A DNA stretch of 64,000 nucleotides from Streptomyces luomodiensis (GTDB lineage: Bacteria; Actinomycetota; Actinomycetes; Streptomycetales; Streptomycetaceae). The stretch covers positions 7,502,001 through 7,566,000 of the forward strand of contig NZ_CP117522.1 in the NCBI RefSeq assembly GCF_031679605.1, read 5' to 3'. The notes beneath the pieces were generated by a model that saw only the letters and a program-made list of their open reading frames with translations, had not been told where the DNA came from and searched no databases. Every line of letters begins with the position of its first letter. The first letter of the stretch is position 1. Positions 1 to 9,069 of this stretch are shown here, one piece after another. Made by a program: the position numbers and the translations under genes.

Positions 1-1280
1 TCGGGCTCGGCATCGGGCTCGTCCTGCCGGTGCTCATCCTCGCCGTGCAGAACTCCGTGCCCGTCGCCGACCTCGGCTCGGCCACCAGCGCCAACAACTA
101 CTTCCGGCAGATCGGCGGCAGCGTCGGCGCGGCCGTGTTCGGCACGCTCTTCGCGAACCGGCTCGCCGACCGCCTGAGGGTCGACCTGCCCTCCGGGGCG
201 GCGAACGGGCACGGCGGCGACGGCTCCGGTCTGCCCGATCCCGACTCGGTCACCCCGCAGATGGTGCACGCGCTGCCGGGCGCCCTGCGCGACGGCTACA
301 TCGCGGCGTACGCCCACGCCATGCCGCGGATCTTCCTCTATCTCGTGCCGGTGCTCGTCCTGGGCTTCCTGCTCGCCTTCCTGCTGAAGGAGAAACCTCT
401 GGTGTCCCACACCGACTACGCCGTCCAGCAAGACCCGCATGACCTGCGAGAGCCGGTGGTGCCGGCCGCGCGCACCGGCGCCGGGCCCCGGCACGCCGGG
501 TCCGCCGCGCCGCCGCCCGCCGCGGGCGTCCCGGTGTGCGGCACGGTCCAGCACCACGACGGCACCTCGGTCCCCCGGGCCGCCCTGACCCTCATCGACG
601 TCGGCGGCCGCCAGATCGGGCGCGGCGCCACCGGGGAGGACGGGCGGTACGCGCTGAGCACGCCCGGCGCCGGGTCCTACGTGCTGATCGCGGCGGCCGG
701 CGGCCACCAGCCGCGCGCGGTCAGCGTCACCGTCGGGGACCGGCCGGTCGAGCTGGACGTGGTCCTCGGCGGCGCGGGGCGGCTCGCCGGTGCCGTCCTT
801 ACGGCCGACGGCACGCCCGTAAGGGAGGCGACCGTCACCCTGACCGATGTGCGCGGCGAGGTCGTCGCGGCCACCCGCAGCGGGCGCGAAGGCGGTTATG
901 TGATGGACGAGTTGGTGGCGGGTGAGTACACTCTCGCCGCCAGCGCCCCCGCGTTCCGCCCCGCCGCCCTCCCCGTCACCGTCCAGGCCGCGCGCGAGAC
1001 CCGGCAGGACGTCGAACTGGCCGGTGGCGCGGTTCTGCGCGGGGTCGTCCGGGCCACCGGCGGCCGGGTGGTGGAGGACGCCCGGGTCACGCTGCTGGAC
1101 GCGGCCGGCAATGTGGTCGACACGGCGACGACGGGCCCGGACGGCGCGTTCCGCTTCATCGACCTGTCGGCGGGCGAGTACACGGTCATCGCGGCGGGCT
1201 ACCCGCCGGTGGCGACGGTCCTCCAGGTCGCGGGCGGCGGCCGTACGGAGCGCGATCTGCAACTGGGCTACGAGGACTAG
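1..1280 (+). CDS. MFS exporter C-terminus fused to carboxypeptidase-regulatory-like repeats (5'-truncated)
   Basis: The gene runs in from the left edge; about 425 residues are visible. The first ~125 residues hold the last two membrane helices of a 14-helix DHA2-type drug:proton antiporter, with the SATSANNYFRQIGGSVGAAV motif typical of EmrB/QacA proteins and a final hydrophobic helix (LYLVPVLVLGFLLAFLL). After a Pro/Ala linker come three tandem beta-sandwich repeats of ~80 residues each (DGxYxxxxxxAGxYxLxAA pattern), which match carboxypeptidase regulatory-like or Cna-B-like domains. Membrane topology should place these repeats inside the cell if the helix count is even. The substrate is unknown. 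The fusion is known in Streptomyces MFS proteins but its role is not established. A strong hairpin follows the stop codon. Confidence 0.85.
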   Translation, partial: GLGIGLVLPVLILAVQNSVPVADLGSATSANNYFRQIGGSVGAAVFGTLFANRLADRLRVDLPSGAANGHGGDGSGLPDPDSVTPQMVHALPGALRDGYIAAYAHAMPRIFLYLVPVLVLGFLLAFLLKEKPLVSHTDYAVQQDPHDLREPVVPAARTGAGPRHAGSAAPPPAAGVPVCGTVQHHDGTSVPRAALTLIDVGGRQIGRGATGEDGRYALSTPGAGSYVLIAAAGGHQPRAVSVTVGDRPVELDVVLGGAGRLAGAVLTADGTPVREATVTLTDVRGEVVAATRSGREGGYVMDELVAGEYTLAASAPAFRPAALPVTVQAARETRQDVELAGGAVLRGVVRATGGRVVEDARVTLLDAAGNVVDTATTGPDGAFRFIDLSAGEYTVIAAGYPPVATVLQVAGGGRTERDLQLGYED

Positions 1281-1285
1281 ACCTC

Positions 1286-1322
1286 GAGCCGGGAGGCGTA
1301 CCGAAACGGCGCCTCCCGGCTC
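1286..1322 (+). terminator. Hairpin terminator after MFS gene
   Basis: A perfect 13-bp inverted repeat (1286-1298 with 1310-1322, arms GAGCCGGGAGGCG / CGCCTCCCGGCTC) with an 11-nt loop starts five bases after the exporter stop codon. There is no T-tract, which is usual for Streptomyces terminators. Confidence 0.75.
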
Positions 1323-1443
1323 AAGGCCCCCGCACGCACGCGCACATGACACCTATTCGGGTATTGCCTCCCGTCGGCGCCCGCAACAGCCGTACCGTGG
1401 GTAGCACTGTCGCAGATCTTGCGTGCGAAGGAGTCTTCCGCCT

Positions 1444-3930
1444 ATGGAGTACGGCACGTCGCGCTGCGGCGACGGCCGGGGCGAGCCGCCCGCGGTGCCT
1501 AAGCAGCGCACGGGTGTCCACGGGAGGATGCCGCTCGCGGTCGTCGTCATCGACGCCGACGGACTCGTCACGCACTGGAGTTCCGGGGCGCGCAGGCTCT
1601 TCGGACCCGCCCGCGAACAGGCCGTCGGCGCTCCCGCCGTCGATCTGATGCCGGTCTCCGGCGCGTTGCGCGGCGCACAGGTGCGCACCGACGCGACGGG
1701 CCGCCCCGAGCTCGACGACTCGCGGCTCGGCACCGCGTCCTACCCCACCGCGGGGCGGGCCCGTATGGCGGACCCGGACCATGGCCAGGCCGACGTCCTG
1801 TGGTGGGCGTACCCCCTGGTGGGTCCCGGACCGGAGCGGCTGCTGGTGCTGGCGGCGGACGCCAAGGGGGTGGGCGGCGGCGCGCTGGGGCAGGACGAGC
1901 GGATCGCACCGGTGTTCGCGCTGCACACCGAGTTCCCCGGCGCCGAGCGGTTGGCCGACCGGCTGCCGGACATCCTGCCCAACATGGGTCCGGCCACGGC
2001 CGGCCGGATCGTCGCCCAGGTGCTGGAACTGGGCTATCCGGTACTGGAGATCAGCCGCTGTGAGCGGGTGCCGGTGACCCCGGACTGGGGGATGCCGCGC
2101 TACCGCGAGCGCCTGGCGCGCCAGGAGGCCGTGCGGCGGCGCGCGGTCGTGGCGGACGGCGCGCCGGAGCAGGCGCACACCCCCGAGCGGCCGCTGGACC
2201 CCGGCGATGTGGACCTGGAGCACGCGGCGGTCCGTGAGCGGCTGGAGTTCCTCAACGAGGTCAGCGGCCGCATCGGCACCTCCCTGGACCTCGCCCGCAC
2301 CATCCGCGAGGTGACCAGCGCCGCCGTCCCGCGCTTCGCGGACTTCGCCGGGACGCATCTGCGCGCCCAGGTGCTGGCGGGCGAGGGGTTCCCCGAGGGC
2401 CCGCCCGACGTCACCACCGTCTGGCACCGCGTCTGGGTCGAGCACAACGACGAACCGGGCCGCTGGGACGACACCGTGCCGGTCGGGGAGAGCATCGCGT
2501 TTCCCGATCACACCCCGTTCTTCCAGTGCATGGTCACCGGCGATCCGGTGCTGATCCCGTACATCAGCGACGAGGTGGGCGACCGGATCGCCGGGCAGTT
2601 CGAGAAGCGCGACCTCAGACCCCTGATCAACGGCCGGTCGATCCTGATCGTGCCGCTCAAGGCGCGCGATGTGGTGCTGGGTTTCATGGTGCTGCTGCGG
2701 CGCCCCGGGCGTGAGCCGTTCGACGACATGGACCGCACGACCGGAGCCGAACTGGCCGCCCGCGCCGGGCTCGTCCTCGACAACGCCCGTATGTACACCC
2801 ACCAGGAGAACGTCGCGGAGACGCTCCAGGACAGCATGCTGCCCCAGGTGACCCCGCGCATGGCGGGCTGTGACACCGCCACCCGCTATCTGCCCGGGAC
2901 CCGGCTCGGCCGGGTCGGCGGCGACTGGTTCGACACCATCAAGCTGCCCGGTTCGCGCACCGCGCTGGTGGTCGGCGACGTCATGGGACACGGGCTCACC
3001 TCGGCGGCCATGATGGGGCAGTTGCGCACCGCCGTGCAGACCATGGCCGCGCTCGACCTGCCGCCCGCCCAGCTGCTGCGCAGCCTCGACGATCTGGCCC
3101 AGCGGCTCGGTGAGCACTACCTGGCCACCTGTCTGTACGCCGTCTACGACCCCGTCCGCTCCGAGCTGCTGATCGCCAACGCGGGCCATATCCCGCCCGT
3201 GCTGGTGCGGGCCCAGGACGGCCGCAGCGAGCTGCTGGACCTGCCGACCGGGGCGCCGGTCGGCGTGGGCGGAGTGCCCTTCGAGACCGTGACGGTGCGG
3301 GTGACGCCCGGCGACCGGCTGGTGCTGTGCACGGACGGCCTGGTCGAGGTGCGGGGCCAGGACATCGGCGCCGGGCTCGCCGCGCTGTGCGAGTCCGCGG
3401 CGCATCCGGCGGCGTCCATGGACGACGCGTGCGACACCATCATCCGGGCCCTCGCCGCCGCCTCCCGGGACCAGGACGGCCGCGGCGGCCGTAAGGACGA
3501 CGTGGCGCTGTTGATGGCCCGGCTGAACGGGATCCCGGCCGAGGACGTCGCCCAGTGGCGGCTCGCACTGGACCCCAGCGAGGTCGGGCGCGCCCGCCGG
3601 CTCGTGCGCGAGCGGCTGGTCCGGTGGGGGCTGCCGGAGGCCGTGGAGACCGCCGAGCTGCTGGTGAGCGAGGCGGTGACCAACGCGATACGGCATGCCC
3701 ACACCCACCATGTGCGGCTGCGTCTGGTCCGCACGGACGCCCTGCTGTGCGAGGTCACCGACGACGACCACGAGGTGCCGGCGCTGCTGGGCGCGGACCG
3801 GGACGACGAGAGCGGGCGCGGGCTGCGGGTGATCAGCGAGCTGGCACGCGAGTGGGGCACGAGCCGCACGGGGCGCGGTAAAACGGTCTGGTTCGAGCAG
3901 GCGTTGGCACACCCAGGGGAGCGGCGATGA
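1444..3930 (+). CDS. PAS-GAF-SpoIIE phosphatase-HATPase regulator
   Basis: An 828-residue cytoplasmic signalling protein. A PAS-like segment lies at about residues 25-95, a GAF domain at ~260-450, a PP2C/SpoIIE serine phosphatase domain at ~457-690 (GGDWFDTI, VVGDVMGHG, and LCTDGLVEV metal-site motifs) and a GHKL ATPase domain at ~700-820 (SEAVTNAIRHA, then DDESGRGLRVI). Such proteins dephosphorylate anti-anti-sigma factors, while the HATPase part resembles RsbW-type anti-sigma kinases. I chose ATG 1444 because GAAGGAG lies 10 bases upstream; an in-frame GTG at 1423 has no ribosome site. The stop overlaps the next gene by ATGA. A GGGTAT box at 1359-1364 lacks a good -35. Confidence 0.92.
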   Translation: MEYGTSRCGDGRGEPPAVPKQRTGVHGRMPLAVVVIDADGLVTHWSSGARRLFGPAREQAVGAPAVDLMPVSGALRGAQVRTDATGRPELDDSRLGTASYPTAGRARMADPDHGQADVLWWAYPLVGPGPERLLVLAADAKGVGGGALGQDERIAPVFALHTEFPGAERLADRLPDILPNMGPATAGRIVAQVLELGYPVLEISRCERVPVTPDWGMPRYRERLARQEAVRRRAVVADGAPEQAHTPERPLDPGDVDLEHAAVRERLEFLNEVSGRIGTSLDLARTIREVTSAAVPRFADFAGTHLRAQVLAGEGFPEGPPDVTTVWHRVWVEHNDEPGRWDDTVPVGESIAFPDHTPFFQCMVTGDPVLIPYISDEVGDRIAGQFEKRDLRPLINGRSILIVPLKARDVVLGFMVLLRRPGREPFDDMDRTTGAELAARAGLVLDNARMYTHQENVAETLQDSMLPQVTPRMAGCDTATRYLPGTRLGRVGGDWFDTIKLPGSRTALVVGDVMGHGLTSAAMMGQLRTAVQTMAALDLPPAQLLRSLDDLAQRLGEHYLATCLYAVYDPVRSELLIANAGHIPPVLVRAQDGRSELLDLPTGAPVGVGGVPFETVTVRVTPGDRLVLCTDGLVEVRGQDIGAGLAALCESAAHPAASMDDACDTIIRALAAASRDQDGRGGRKDDVALLMARLNGIPAEDVAQWRLALDPSEVGRARRLVRERLVRWGLPEAVETAELLVSEAVTNAIRHAHTHHVRLRLVRTDALLCEVTDDDHEVPALLGADRDDESGRGLRVISELAREWGTSRTGRGKTVWFEQALAHPGERR

Positions 3931-4646
3931 GCGTCTCGGAGCGCTACCGGCAGGCGTGGGAGAGCTACTGGCGGAACACCTCGGACGTTCCGGGGGACGC
4001 CATCTGGGACGCGGACCCCTCGCTGAGCGCGGCCCCGCACCTGGACCTGCTGGCGCCGCACGCCGACCCGTCGCTGCCGATCGTCGACCTGGGCTGCGGC
4101 AACGGCACCCAGACCCGCCATCTGGCCACCCGCTTCGAACGGGCGCTGGGCATCGACCTGTCCCGGGCGGCGGTGGAGCACGCGCGGCGCGCCGACCCGG
4201 CGGGCGTGGCGGAGTACCAGCAGCTGAGCCTGACGGACGCGGCCGGGATGCGGGAGCTGTCCCGGCGGCTCGGCGACGCCAACGTCTATATGCGTGCCGT
4301 CATCCACCAGAGCGACGCCCCCGATCGGCGCGCGGTCGCGGAGGCGGTGGCCACGCTGCTGGGGCGGCGCGGGCGGGGGTTCGTCGCGGAGCTGACGGCG
4401 GAGTCCAAGGCGGTGCTGGGCGAGCTGGCGGCGAGTCCGGGCGGTCCGCCGCCGAAGCTGCGCAGGGTCCTGGACCACGGGCTGCGGCCGGCCGACGCGG
4501 CGGACAAGGAGATCCCGGAGGTGCTGGCGGAGGCCGGGCTGGAGATCCTGGCCGAAGGCCCGACGGCGCTGGCCCAGACGGAGCAGTGGCCGGACGGCTC
4601 ACGGGTCGAGCTGCCGGCCCGCTGGTTCGTGGTGTCGCGGGCGTAG
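3927..4646 (+). CDS. Class I SAM-dependent methyltransferase
   Basis: A 239-residue cytoplasmic protein with the Rossmann methyltransferase motif I (PIVDLGCGNGTQTRHLA, residues ~50-65) and a following acidic motif II (ALGIDLS). It overlaps the upstream phosphatase gene by four bases (ATGA), so the two are likely translated together, suggesting a shared signalling role. The methyl acceptor cannot be read from the sequence. Charged and tryptophan-rich N-terminus (YRQAWESYW) is seen in small Streptomyces methyltransferases of the same type. Confidence 0.88.
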   Translation: MSVSERYRQAWESYWRNTSDVPGDAIWDADPSLSAAPHLDLLAPHADPSLPIVDLGCGNGTQTRHLATRFERALGIDLSRAAVEHARRADPAGVAEYQQLSLTDAAGMRELSRRLGDANVYMRAVIHQSDAPDRRAVAEAVATLLGRRGRGFVAELTAESKAVLGELAASPGGPPPKLRRVLDHGLRPADAADKEIPEVLAEAGLEILAEGPTALAQTEQWPDGSRVELPARWFVVSRA

Positions 4647-4713
4647 CGCCGGCCCGGTGGACGGCGGCGGGCGCACACCGGGGCGGAACGGGCCCGGTCA
4701 CCGGGGTGTGGCC

Positions 4714-4737
4714 AGTGGATTGGACCAGTTATCCACA
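4714..4737. promoter_or_regulatory. DasR-like operator candidate overlapping a DnaA-box match
   Basis: AGTGGATTGGACCAGT at 4714-4729 matches the DasR-responsive element consensus A(G/C)TGGTCTAGACCA(G/C)T at 13 of 16 positions. It lies 50 bp before the M55 peptidase start. The same stretch holds a 6-bp inverted repeat GTGGAT-N10-ATCCAC, and TTATCCACA at 4729-4737 matches the DnaA-box consensus exactly. A single DnaA box is not an origin. Binding of DasR or another HutC/GntR regulator is inference. Confidence 0.4.
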
Positions 4738-4778
4738 GGGGTGGTTCGGGTCCGTCGCGGCGCGTAACGTGACGAGGC

Positions 4779-5612
4779 ATGAAGATCCTCATCAGCGCCG
4801 ACATGGAGGGCGCCACCGGCGTGACCTGGCCGGCTGATGTGCTGCCCGGCACCCCGCAGTGGGAGCGCTGTCGCCGGCTGTTCACCTCCGATGTGAGCGC
4901 GGCCGTCGCCGGCTTCCTCGACGGCGGCGCGGACGAGGTGCTCATCAACGAGGCGCACTGGAGCATGCGCAATCTGCTGCTCGAGGAGCTGGACGAGCGG
5001 GCCCAGATGCTCACCGGGCGGCACAAGAGCCTGAGCATGGTCGAGGGGGTGCAGCACGGGGATGTGGACGGTGTGGCCTTCGTCGGCTACCACACCGGCG
5101 CGGGCACCGAGGGCGTCCTCGCCCACACCTATCTCGCCAACTCCATCACCGGGGTGTGGGTGGACGGCGCACGGGCGAGCGAGGGCCTGCTCAACGCCCT
5201 GGTGGTCGCCGAGTACGGGGTGCCGGTGGTGCTGGTGACCGGGGACGACAAGACCTGTGAGGACGCCAGGGGCTATGCGCCGCACGCCCGTTCGGTCGCG
5301 GTCAAGGACTATGTCTCGCGCTATGCGGCGGTGTGCCGCACCCCCGCCCGCACGGCCGCGGACATCCGGGCGGCGGCGCGGGAGGCGGCGGTGCTGGCGG
5401 TGCGCCATGAGCCCGCCCGCGGCGGGCCGTTCACGGTGGAGCTGGAATTCGACGCCGAGCATCTGGTGGGGGCGGCGAGCGTCGTACCGGGCGTGGAGCG
5501 CAGCGGCGAGCGGCGCGTCGCCTACACCTCACCGACCATGTACGAGGGCATCCGCTGCTTCAAGGCCGTCACGACGGTCGTGTCGGCCGCGGTGGAGGAG
5601 CAGTATGGCTGA
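4779..5612 (+). CDS. dppA: M55 family D-aminopeptidase
   Basis: A 277-residue zinc peptidase of the DppA (M55) family, at the usual length. The N-terminal metal motif SADMEG (Asp8, Glu10) and the downstream ligands His60 (NEAHWSMRN) and His105 (GYHTGAGT) are present. Characterised DppA cleaves D-Ala-D-Ala and short D-amino peptides, so a role in using or recycling peptidoglycan peptides is plausible. It is the first gene of a five-gene run on the plus strand in which each gene overlaps or nearly touches the next; its last eight bases overlap the M20 gene. A DasR-like operator candidate lies 50 bp upstream. Confidence 0.92.
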   Translation: MKILISADMEGATGVTWPADVLPGTPQWERCRRLFTSDVSAAVAGFLDGGADEVLINEAHWSMRNLLLEELDERAQMLTGRHKSLSMVEGVQHGDVDGVAFVGYHTGAGTEGVLAHTYLANSITGVWVDGARASEGLLNALVVAEYGVPVVLVTGDDKTCEDARGYAPHARSVAVKDYVSRYAAVCRTPARTAADIRAAAREAAVLAVRHEPARGGPFTVELEFDAEHLVGAASVVPGVERSGERRVAYTSPTMYEGIRCFKAVTTVVSAAVEEQYG

Positions 5613-6945
5613 CCTGGACCATCCCGAGGCGATCGACGCCCAGGCGCTGGAGGAGGTGGTGCGGTTCACCTCCGAGCTGATCAGGATCGACACCACCAAC
5701 CGCGGCGGGGGTGACTGCTCGGAGCGCCCGGCCGCCGAGTATGTGGCCGAGATGCTCGGCGACGTGGAGATCGAGCCCACTTTGCTGGAGCGGTCGCCGG
5801 GGCGCACCAATGTGGTGGCCCGGATCGAGGGCACCGATCCGTCCGCGCCCGCGCTGCTGGTCCACGGCCATCTGGACGTGGTGCCCGCCGAGCCCGCCGA
5901 CTGGACCGTGCATCCCTTCTCCGGGGAGGTGCGCGACGGGGTCGTCTGGGGTCGGGGCGCCATCGACATGAAGGACATGGACGCGATGGTGCTCGCCGTC
6001 GTCCGGGCCTGGGCGCGCACGGGCGTGCGGCCGCGCCGGGACATCGTGCTGGCCTTCACCGCAGATGAGGAGGACAGCGCCGCCTGGGGCGCCGGCTTCC
6101 TCGCCGAGCGGCACGCCGGGCTCTTCGAGGGCTGCACCGAGGGCATCAGCGAGTCCGGGGCCTTCACCTTCCACGCCGGGGCCGGGAGGCGGATCTACCC
6201 CATCGCGGCGGGGGAGCGCGGCACGGCCTGGCTGAAGCTCACCGCCCACGGCCGGGCCGGACACGGTTCCAAGGTCAACCGGGCCAACGCGGTCAGCCGG
6301 CTGGCCGCCGCCGTCGCCCGGATCGGTGAGCACAGCTGGCCGGTCCGGCTGACGCCCACGGTGAAGGCCGCACTCACCGAACTGGCCGCGCTCCAGGGCA
6401 TCCCGGCCGATGTGGACGCCGCGGACTTCGACGTCGACGCCCTGCTGGCCGAGCTGGGGCCCGCCGCCGCCCTGATCGAGCCCACCGTGCGCAACAGCGC
6501 CAACCCCACGGTGCTGGAGGCCGGCTACAAGGTCAATGTGATCCCGGGCAGCGCCACCGCGTTCGTGGACGGGCGGATACTGCCCGGCGGCGAGGAGGAG
6601 TTCCAGGACACCCTCGACCGGCTCACCGGGCCGGATGTGGAGTGGGAGTTCCACCACCGGGAGCGCCCGCTGCAAGCGCCGGTCGACACCCCCACCTACC
6701 GGGCGATGCGCACCGCCGTCGAGCACTTCGACCCGGGCGCCCGCGCCGTGCCCTACTGCATGTCGGGCGGCACCGACGCCAAGCAGTTCTCCCGGCTCGG
6801 CATCACCGGATACGGCTTCTCGCCGCTGCGCCTGCCCGAGGGCTTCGACTATCAGGCGCTCTATCACGCCGTGGACGAGCGGGTGCCGGTGGAGGCCCTG
6901 CACTTCGGCGTCCGGGTGCTCGACCACTTCCTGCGGAGGGCGTGA
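5605..6945 (+). CDS. M20/M25/M40 family metallopeptidase
   Basis: A 446-residue cytoplasmic hydrolase. Zinc-site motifs of the M20 family are intact: LLVHGHLDVVP (His89, Asp91), WGRGAIDMKD (bridging Asp121) and TADEEDS (catalytic Glu155, Glu156), followed by the dimerisation domain (GRAGHGSK) and the C-terminal metal-binding half. The family includes dipeptidases, carboxypeptidase G2 and acylases. ATG 5605 is preceded by GGAGGAG four bases upstream and sits inside the end of dppA, so coupling is likely. Together with the M55 and S9 neighbours this suggests stepwise breakdown of oligopeptides to amino acids. Confidence 0.92.
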   Translation: MADLDHPEAIDAQALEEVVRFTSELIRIDTTNRGGGDCSERPAAEYVAEMLGDVEIEPTLLERSPGRTNVVARIEGTDPSAPALLVHGHLDVVPAEPADWTVHPFSGEVRDGVVWGRGAIDMKDMDAMVLAVVRAWARTGVRPRRDIVLAFTADEEDSAAWGAGFLAERHAGLFEGCTEGISESGAFTFHAGAGRRIYPIAAGERGTAWLKLTAHGRAGHGSKVNRANAVSRLAAAVARIGEHSWPVRLTPTVKAALTELAALQGIPADVDAADFDVDALLAELGPAAALIEPTVRNSANPTVLEAGYKVNVIPGSATAFVDGRILPGGEEEFQDTLDRLTGPDVEWEFHHRERPLQAPVDTPTYRAMRTAVEHFDPGARAVPYCMSGGTDAKQFSRLGITGYGFSPLRLPEGFDYQALYHAVDERVPVEALHFGVRVLDHFLRRA

Positions 6946-6951
6946 GAGACG

Positions 6952-9069
6952 GTGCGGCAGCAGACATCGGCACGGCAGCAGACATCGGCACAGCAGCAGA
7001 CATCGGCACAGCGGCGGACAGTGGTCACGGCCCCCTACGGAACCTGGCGCTCCCCGATCGACGCCGCCCTCGTCGCCTCCCGCGACGGCCATCCGGAGTA
7101 TGTGGGCACGGTCGGCGAGGAGGTGTGGTGGACCGCGCCGCGCCCCGAGGAGGGCGGCCGCCGCGCCCTGATCCGGCGGCGGACCGACGGCGCGGAAGTG
7201 GCGGTGCTGGCCCCGCCGTGGAATGTGCGCAGCAAGGTGATGGGGTACGGCGGGATGCCCTGGGCCGCGGTGGACCGCGCGAGCGGCGGCCCGCTGGTGG
7301 TGTTCGTCCACTTCGCCGATCAGCGGCTGTACGTCCATGAGCCGGACGCCCCGGCCCAGGGCCCGCCGCGCCCGCTGACCCCGCTGTCTCCGGTGGGGGA
7401 GGGGCTGCGCTGGGCGGATCCGGTGATCCATCCGGACCGCGGCGAGGTGTGGTGTGTGCTGGAGGAGTTCACGGGCGAGGGGCCGACGGATGTGCGGCGG
7501 GTGATCGCCGCCGTGCCGCTGGACGGTTCGGCCGCCGAGGACCGGACGGCGGTGCGGGAGCTGACCGGCGACCGGCACCGCTTCCTCACCGGGCCCCGGC
7601 TCTCGCCCGACGGCCGGCGGGCCGCCTGGATCGTCTGGGACCACCCCCGGATGCCCTGGGACGGCACCGAGGTGATGCTGGCCGATGTCGCGGAGGACGG
7701 CTGCCTCACCGGCGCCCGGACCGTGCTGGGCGGGCCGGAGGAGGCGGTCGCCCAGATCGAGTGGGCCGAGGACGGCGCGCTGCTCGCGGCCACGGACCGC
7801 ACCGGCTGGTGGAATCTGCACCGCCTGGAGCCGCCGGCGGAGGCGGCCGGCGCCACGGCGTGGGACCGGGCCCGGCCGGTGGCGCTGTGTCCCCGGGAGG
7901 AAGAGTTCGCCGGGCCGCTGTGGAAGCTCGGCCACCGCTGGTTCGCCCCGCTGTCCGGCGGTCTGATCGCGGTGCTGCACGGCCGGGGCGCGATGACCCT
8001 CGGCATCCTCGATCCACGGACCGGCGATCCCGCCGATGTGCCGGGCCCCTGGACCGAATGGGAGCCCACGCTGGCCGTCAACGGCACCCGGGTGGTCGGC
8101 GTCGCGGCGAGCCCGCACAGCGGCCATGAGGTGGTCGAGCTGGACGTCTGCACCGGCCGCTCCCGGACCATCGGCAGCGCCCACACCGACCCCGTGGACC
8201 CCGCATACCACCCCCGGCCGCGGACTCGCACCTTCACCGGTCCGGGCGGCCGGGAGATCCACGCCCAGGTGTATCCGCCGCACCATCCCGGCCACACCGC
8301 GCCGGAAGGTGAGCTTCCGCCGTATGTGATCTGGGTCCACGGCGGGCCCACCGGCCGCGCCCCGCTCGTGCTCGACCTGGAGATCGCCTATTTCACCTCA
8401 CGCGGCATCGGCGTCGCCGAGGTCAACTACGGCGGCTCCACGGGCTACGGCCGCGCCTACCGCGAGCGGCTGCGCGGGCAATGGGGCGTGGTCGATGTCG
8501 AGGACTGCGCCGCCGTGGCCGAGGCGCTCGCCGACGAGGGCACCGCCGACCGCGCCCGGCTCGCGATCCGCGGCGGCAGCGCGGGCGGCTGGACGGCGGC
8601 CGCCTCCCTCACCGCCACCGAGCTGTACGCCTGCGCCACCGTCAGCTACCCCATCCTCGACCTGGTCTCCTGGGCCACCGGCGGCACCCATGACTTCGAG
8701 TCCCGCTACACCGAATCGCTGGTCGGCCCGCTCGCGGAGGTGGCGGACCGCTACCGCGAGCGCTCTCCGCTGTACCGGGCCGACCGCGTCGGCTCGCCCT
8801 TCGTACTGCTCCAGGGGCTGGACGACACCATCTGCCCGCCCGAGCAGTGCGAGCGGTTCCTGGCGGCGGTCTCCGGGCGCGGCGTACCGCACGCCTACCT
8901 CACCTTCGAAGGCGAGGGCCACGGCTTCCGCCGGGCCGATACGATGATCCGCGCCTTGGAGGCCGAATTGTCGCTGTACATCCAGACCTTCGGACTGCAC
9001 AGATCCGATGTGCCCACCCTGGAGCTGCTGACGTCAGCGGCCCCGAACTCCACTGGAGGAGCGAGTTGA
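6952..9069 (+). CDS. S9 family prolyl oligopeptidase-type peptidase
   Basis: A 705-residue serine peptidase with an N-terminal beta-propeller (to ~ residue 420) and a C-terminal alpha/beta-hydrolase domain. The catalytic triad is visible: nucleophile Ser543 in GGSAGG, Asp in LQGLDDTICPPE and His in FEGEGHGF; the oxyanion motif is WVHGGP. It resembles dipeptidyl aminopeptidase/acylaminoacyl peptidases. There is no signal peptide. GTG 6952 has GGAGGG 11 bases upstream; an in-frame GTG at 7021 would skip the repeated N-terminus (RQQTSA, three copies). It begins seven bases after the M20 gene and ends inside the start of the PPTase gene. Confidence 0.92.
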   Translation: MRQQTSARQQTSAQQQTSAQRRTVVTAPYGTWRSPIDAALVASRDGHPEYVGTVGEEVWWTAPRPEEGGRRALIRRRTDGAEVAVLAPPWNVRSKVMGYGGMPWAAVDRASGGPLVVFVHFADQRLYVHEPDAPAQGPPRPLTPLSPVGEGLRWADPVIHPDRGEVWCVLEEFTGEGPTDVRRVIAAVPLDGSAAEDRTAVRELTGDRHRFLTGPRLSPDGRRAAWIVWDHPRMPWDGTEVMLADVAEDGCLTGARTVLGGPEEAVAQIEWAEDGALLAATDRTGWWNLHRLEPPAEAAGATAWDRARPVALCPREEEFAGPLWKLGHRWFAPLSGGLIAVLHGRGAMTLGILDPRTGDPADVPGPWTEWEPTLAVNGTRVVGVAASPHSGHEVVELDVCTGRSRTIGSAHTDPVDPAYHPRPRTRTFTGPGGREIHAQVYPPHHPGHTAPEGELPPYVIWVHGGPTGRAPLVLDLEIAYFTSRGIGVAEVNYGGSTGYGRAYRERLRGQWGVVDVEDCAAVAEALADEGTADRARLAIRGGSAGGWTAAASLTATELYACATVSYPILDLVSWATGGTHDFESRYTESLVGPLAEVADRYRERSPLYRADRVGSPFVLLQGLDDTICPPEQCERFLAAVSGRGVPHAYLTFEGEGHGFRRADTMIRALEAELSLYIQTFGLHRSDVPTLELLTSAAPNSTGGAS
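6954..7020 (+). repeat. 18-bp tandem repeat, 3.3 copies
   Basis: The unit GGCAGCAGACATCGGCAC is repeated three times and then decays. It encodes the hexapeptide RQQTSA at the extreme N-terminus of the S9 peptidase, outside the propeller fold, so copy number could vary without harming the enzyme. Confidence 0.85.

Noticed and set aside
1321..3912. 863-codon open frame antisense to the first SpoIIE gene
   Set aside because: It is a shadow of GC-rich codon use. The plus-strand frame has recognisable domains and a good ribosome site; the antisense translation has none.
4729..4737. DnaA box as a possible replication origin
   Set aside because: Only one box is present, without an A/T-rich unwinding region or dnaA/dnaN genes.
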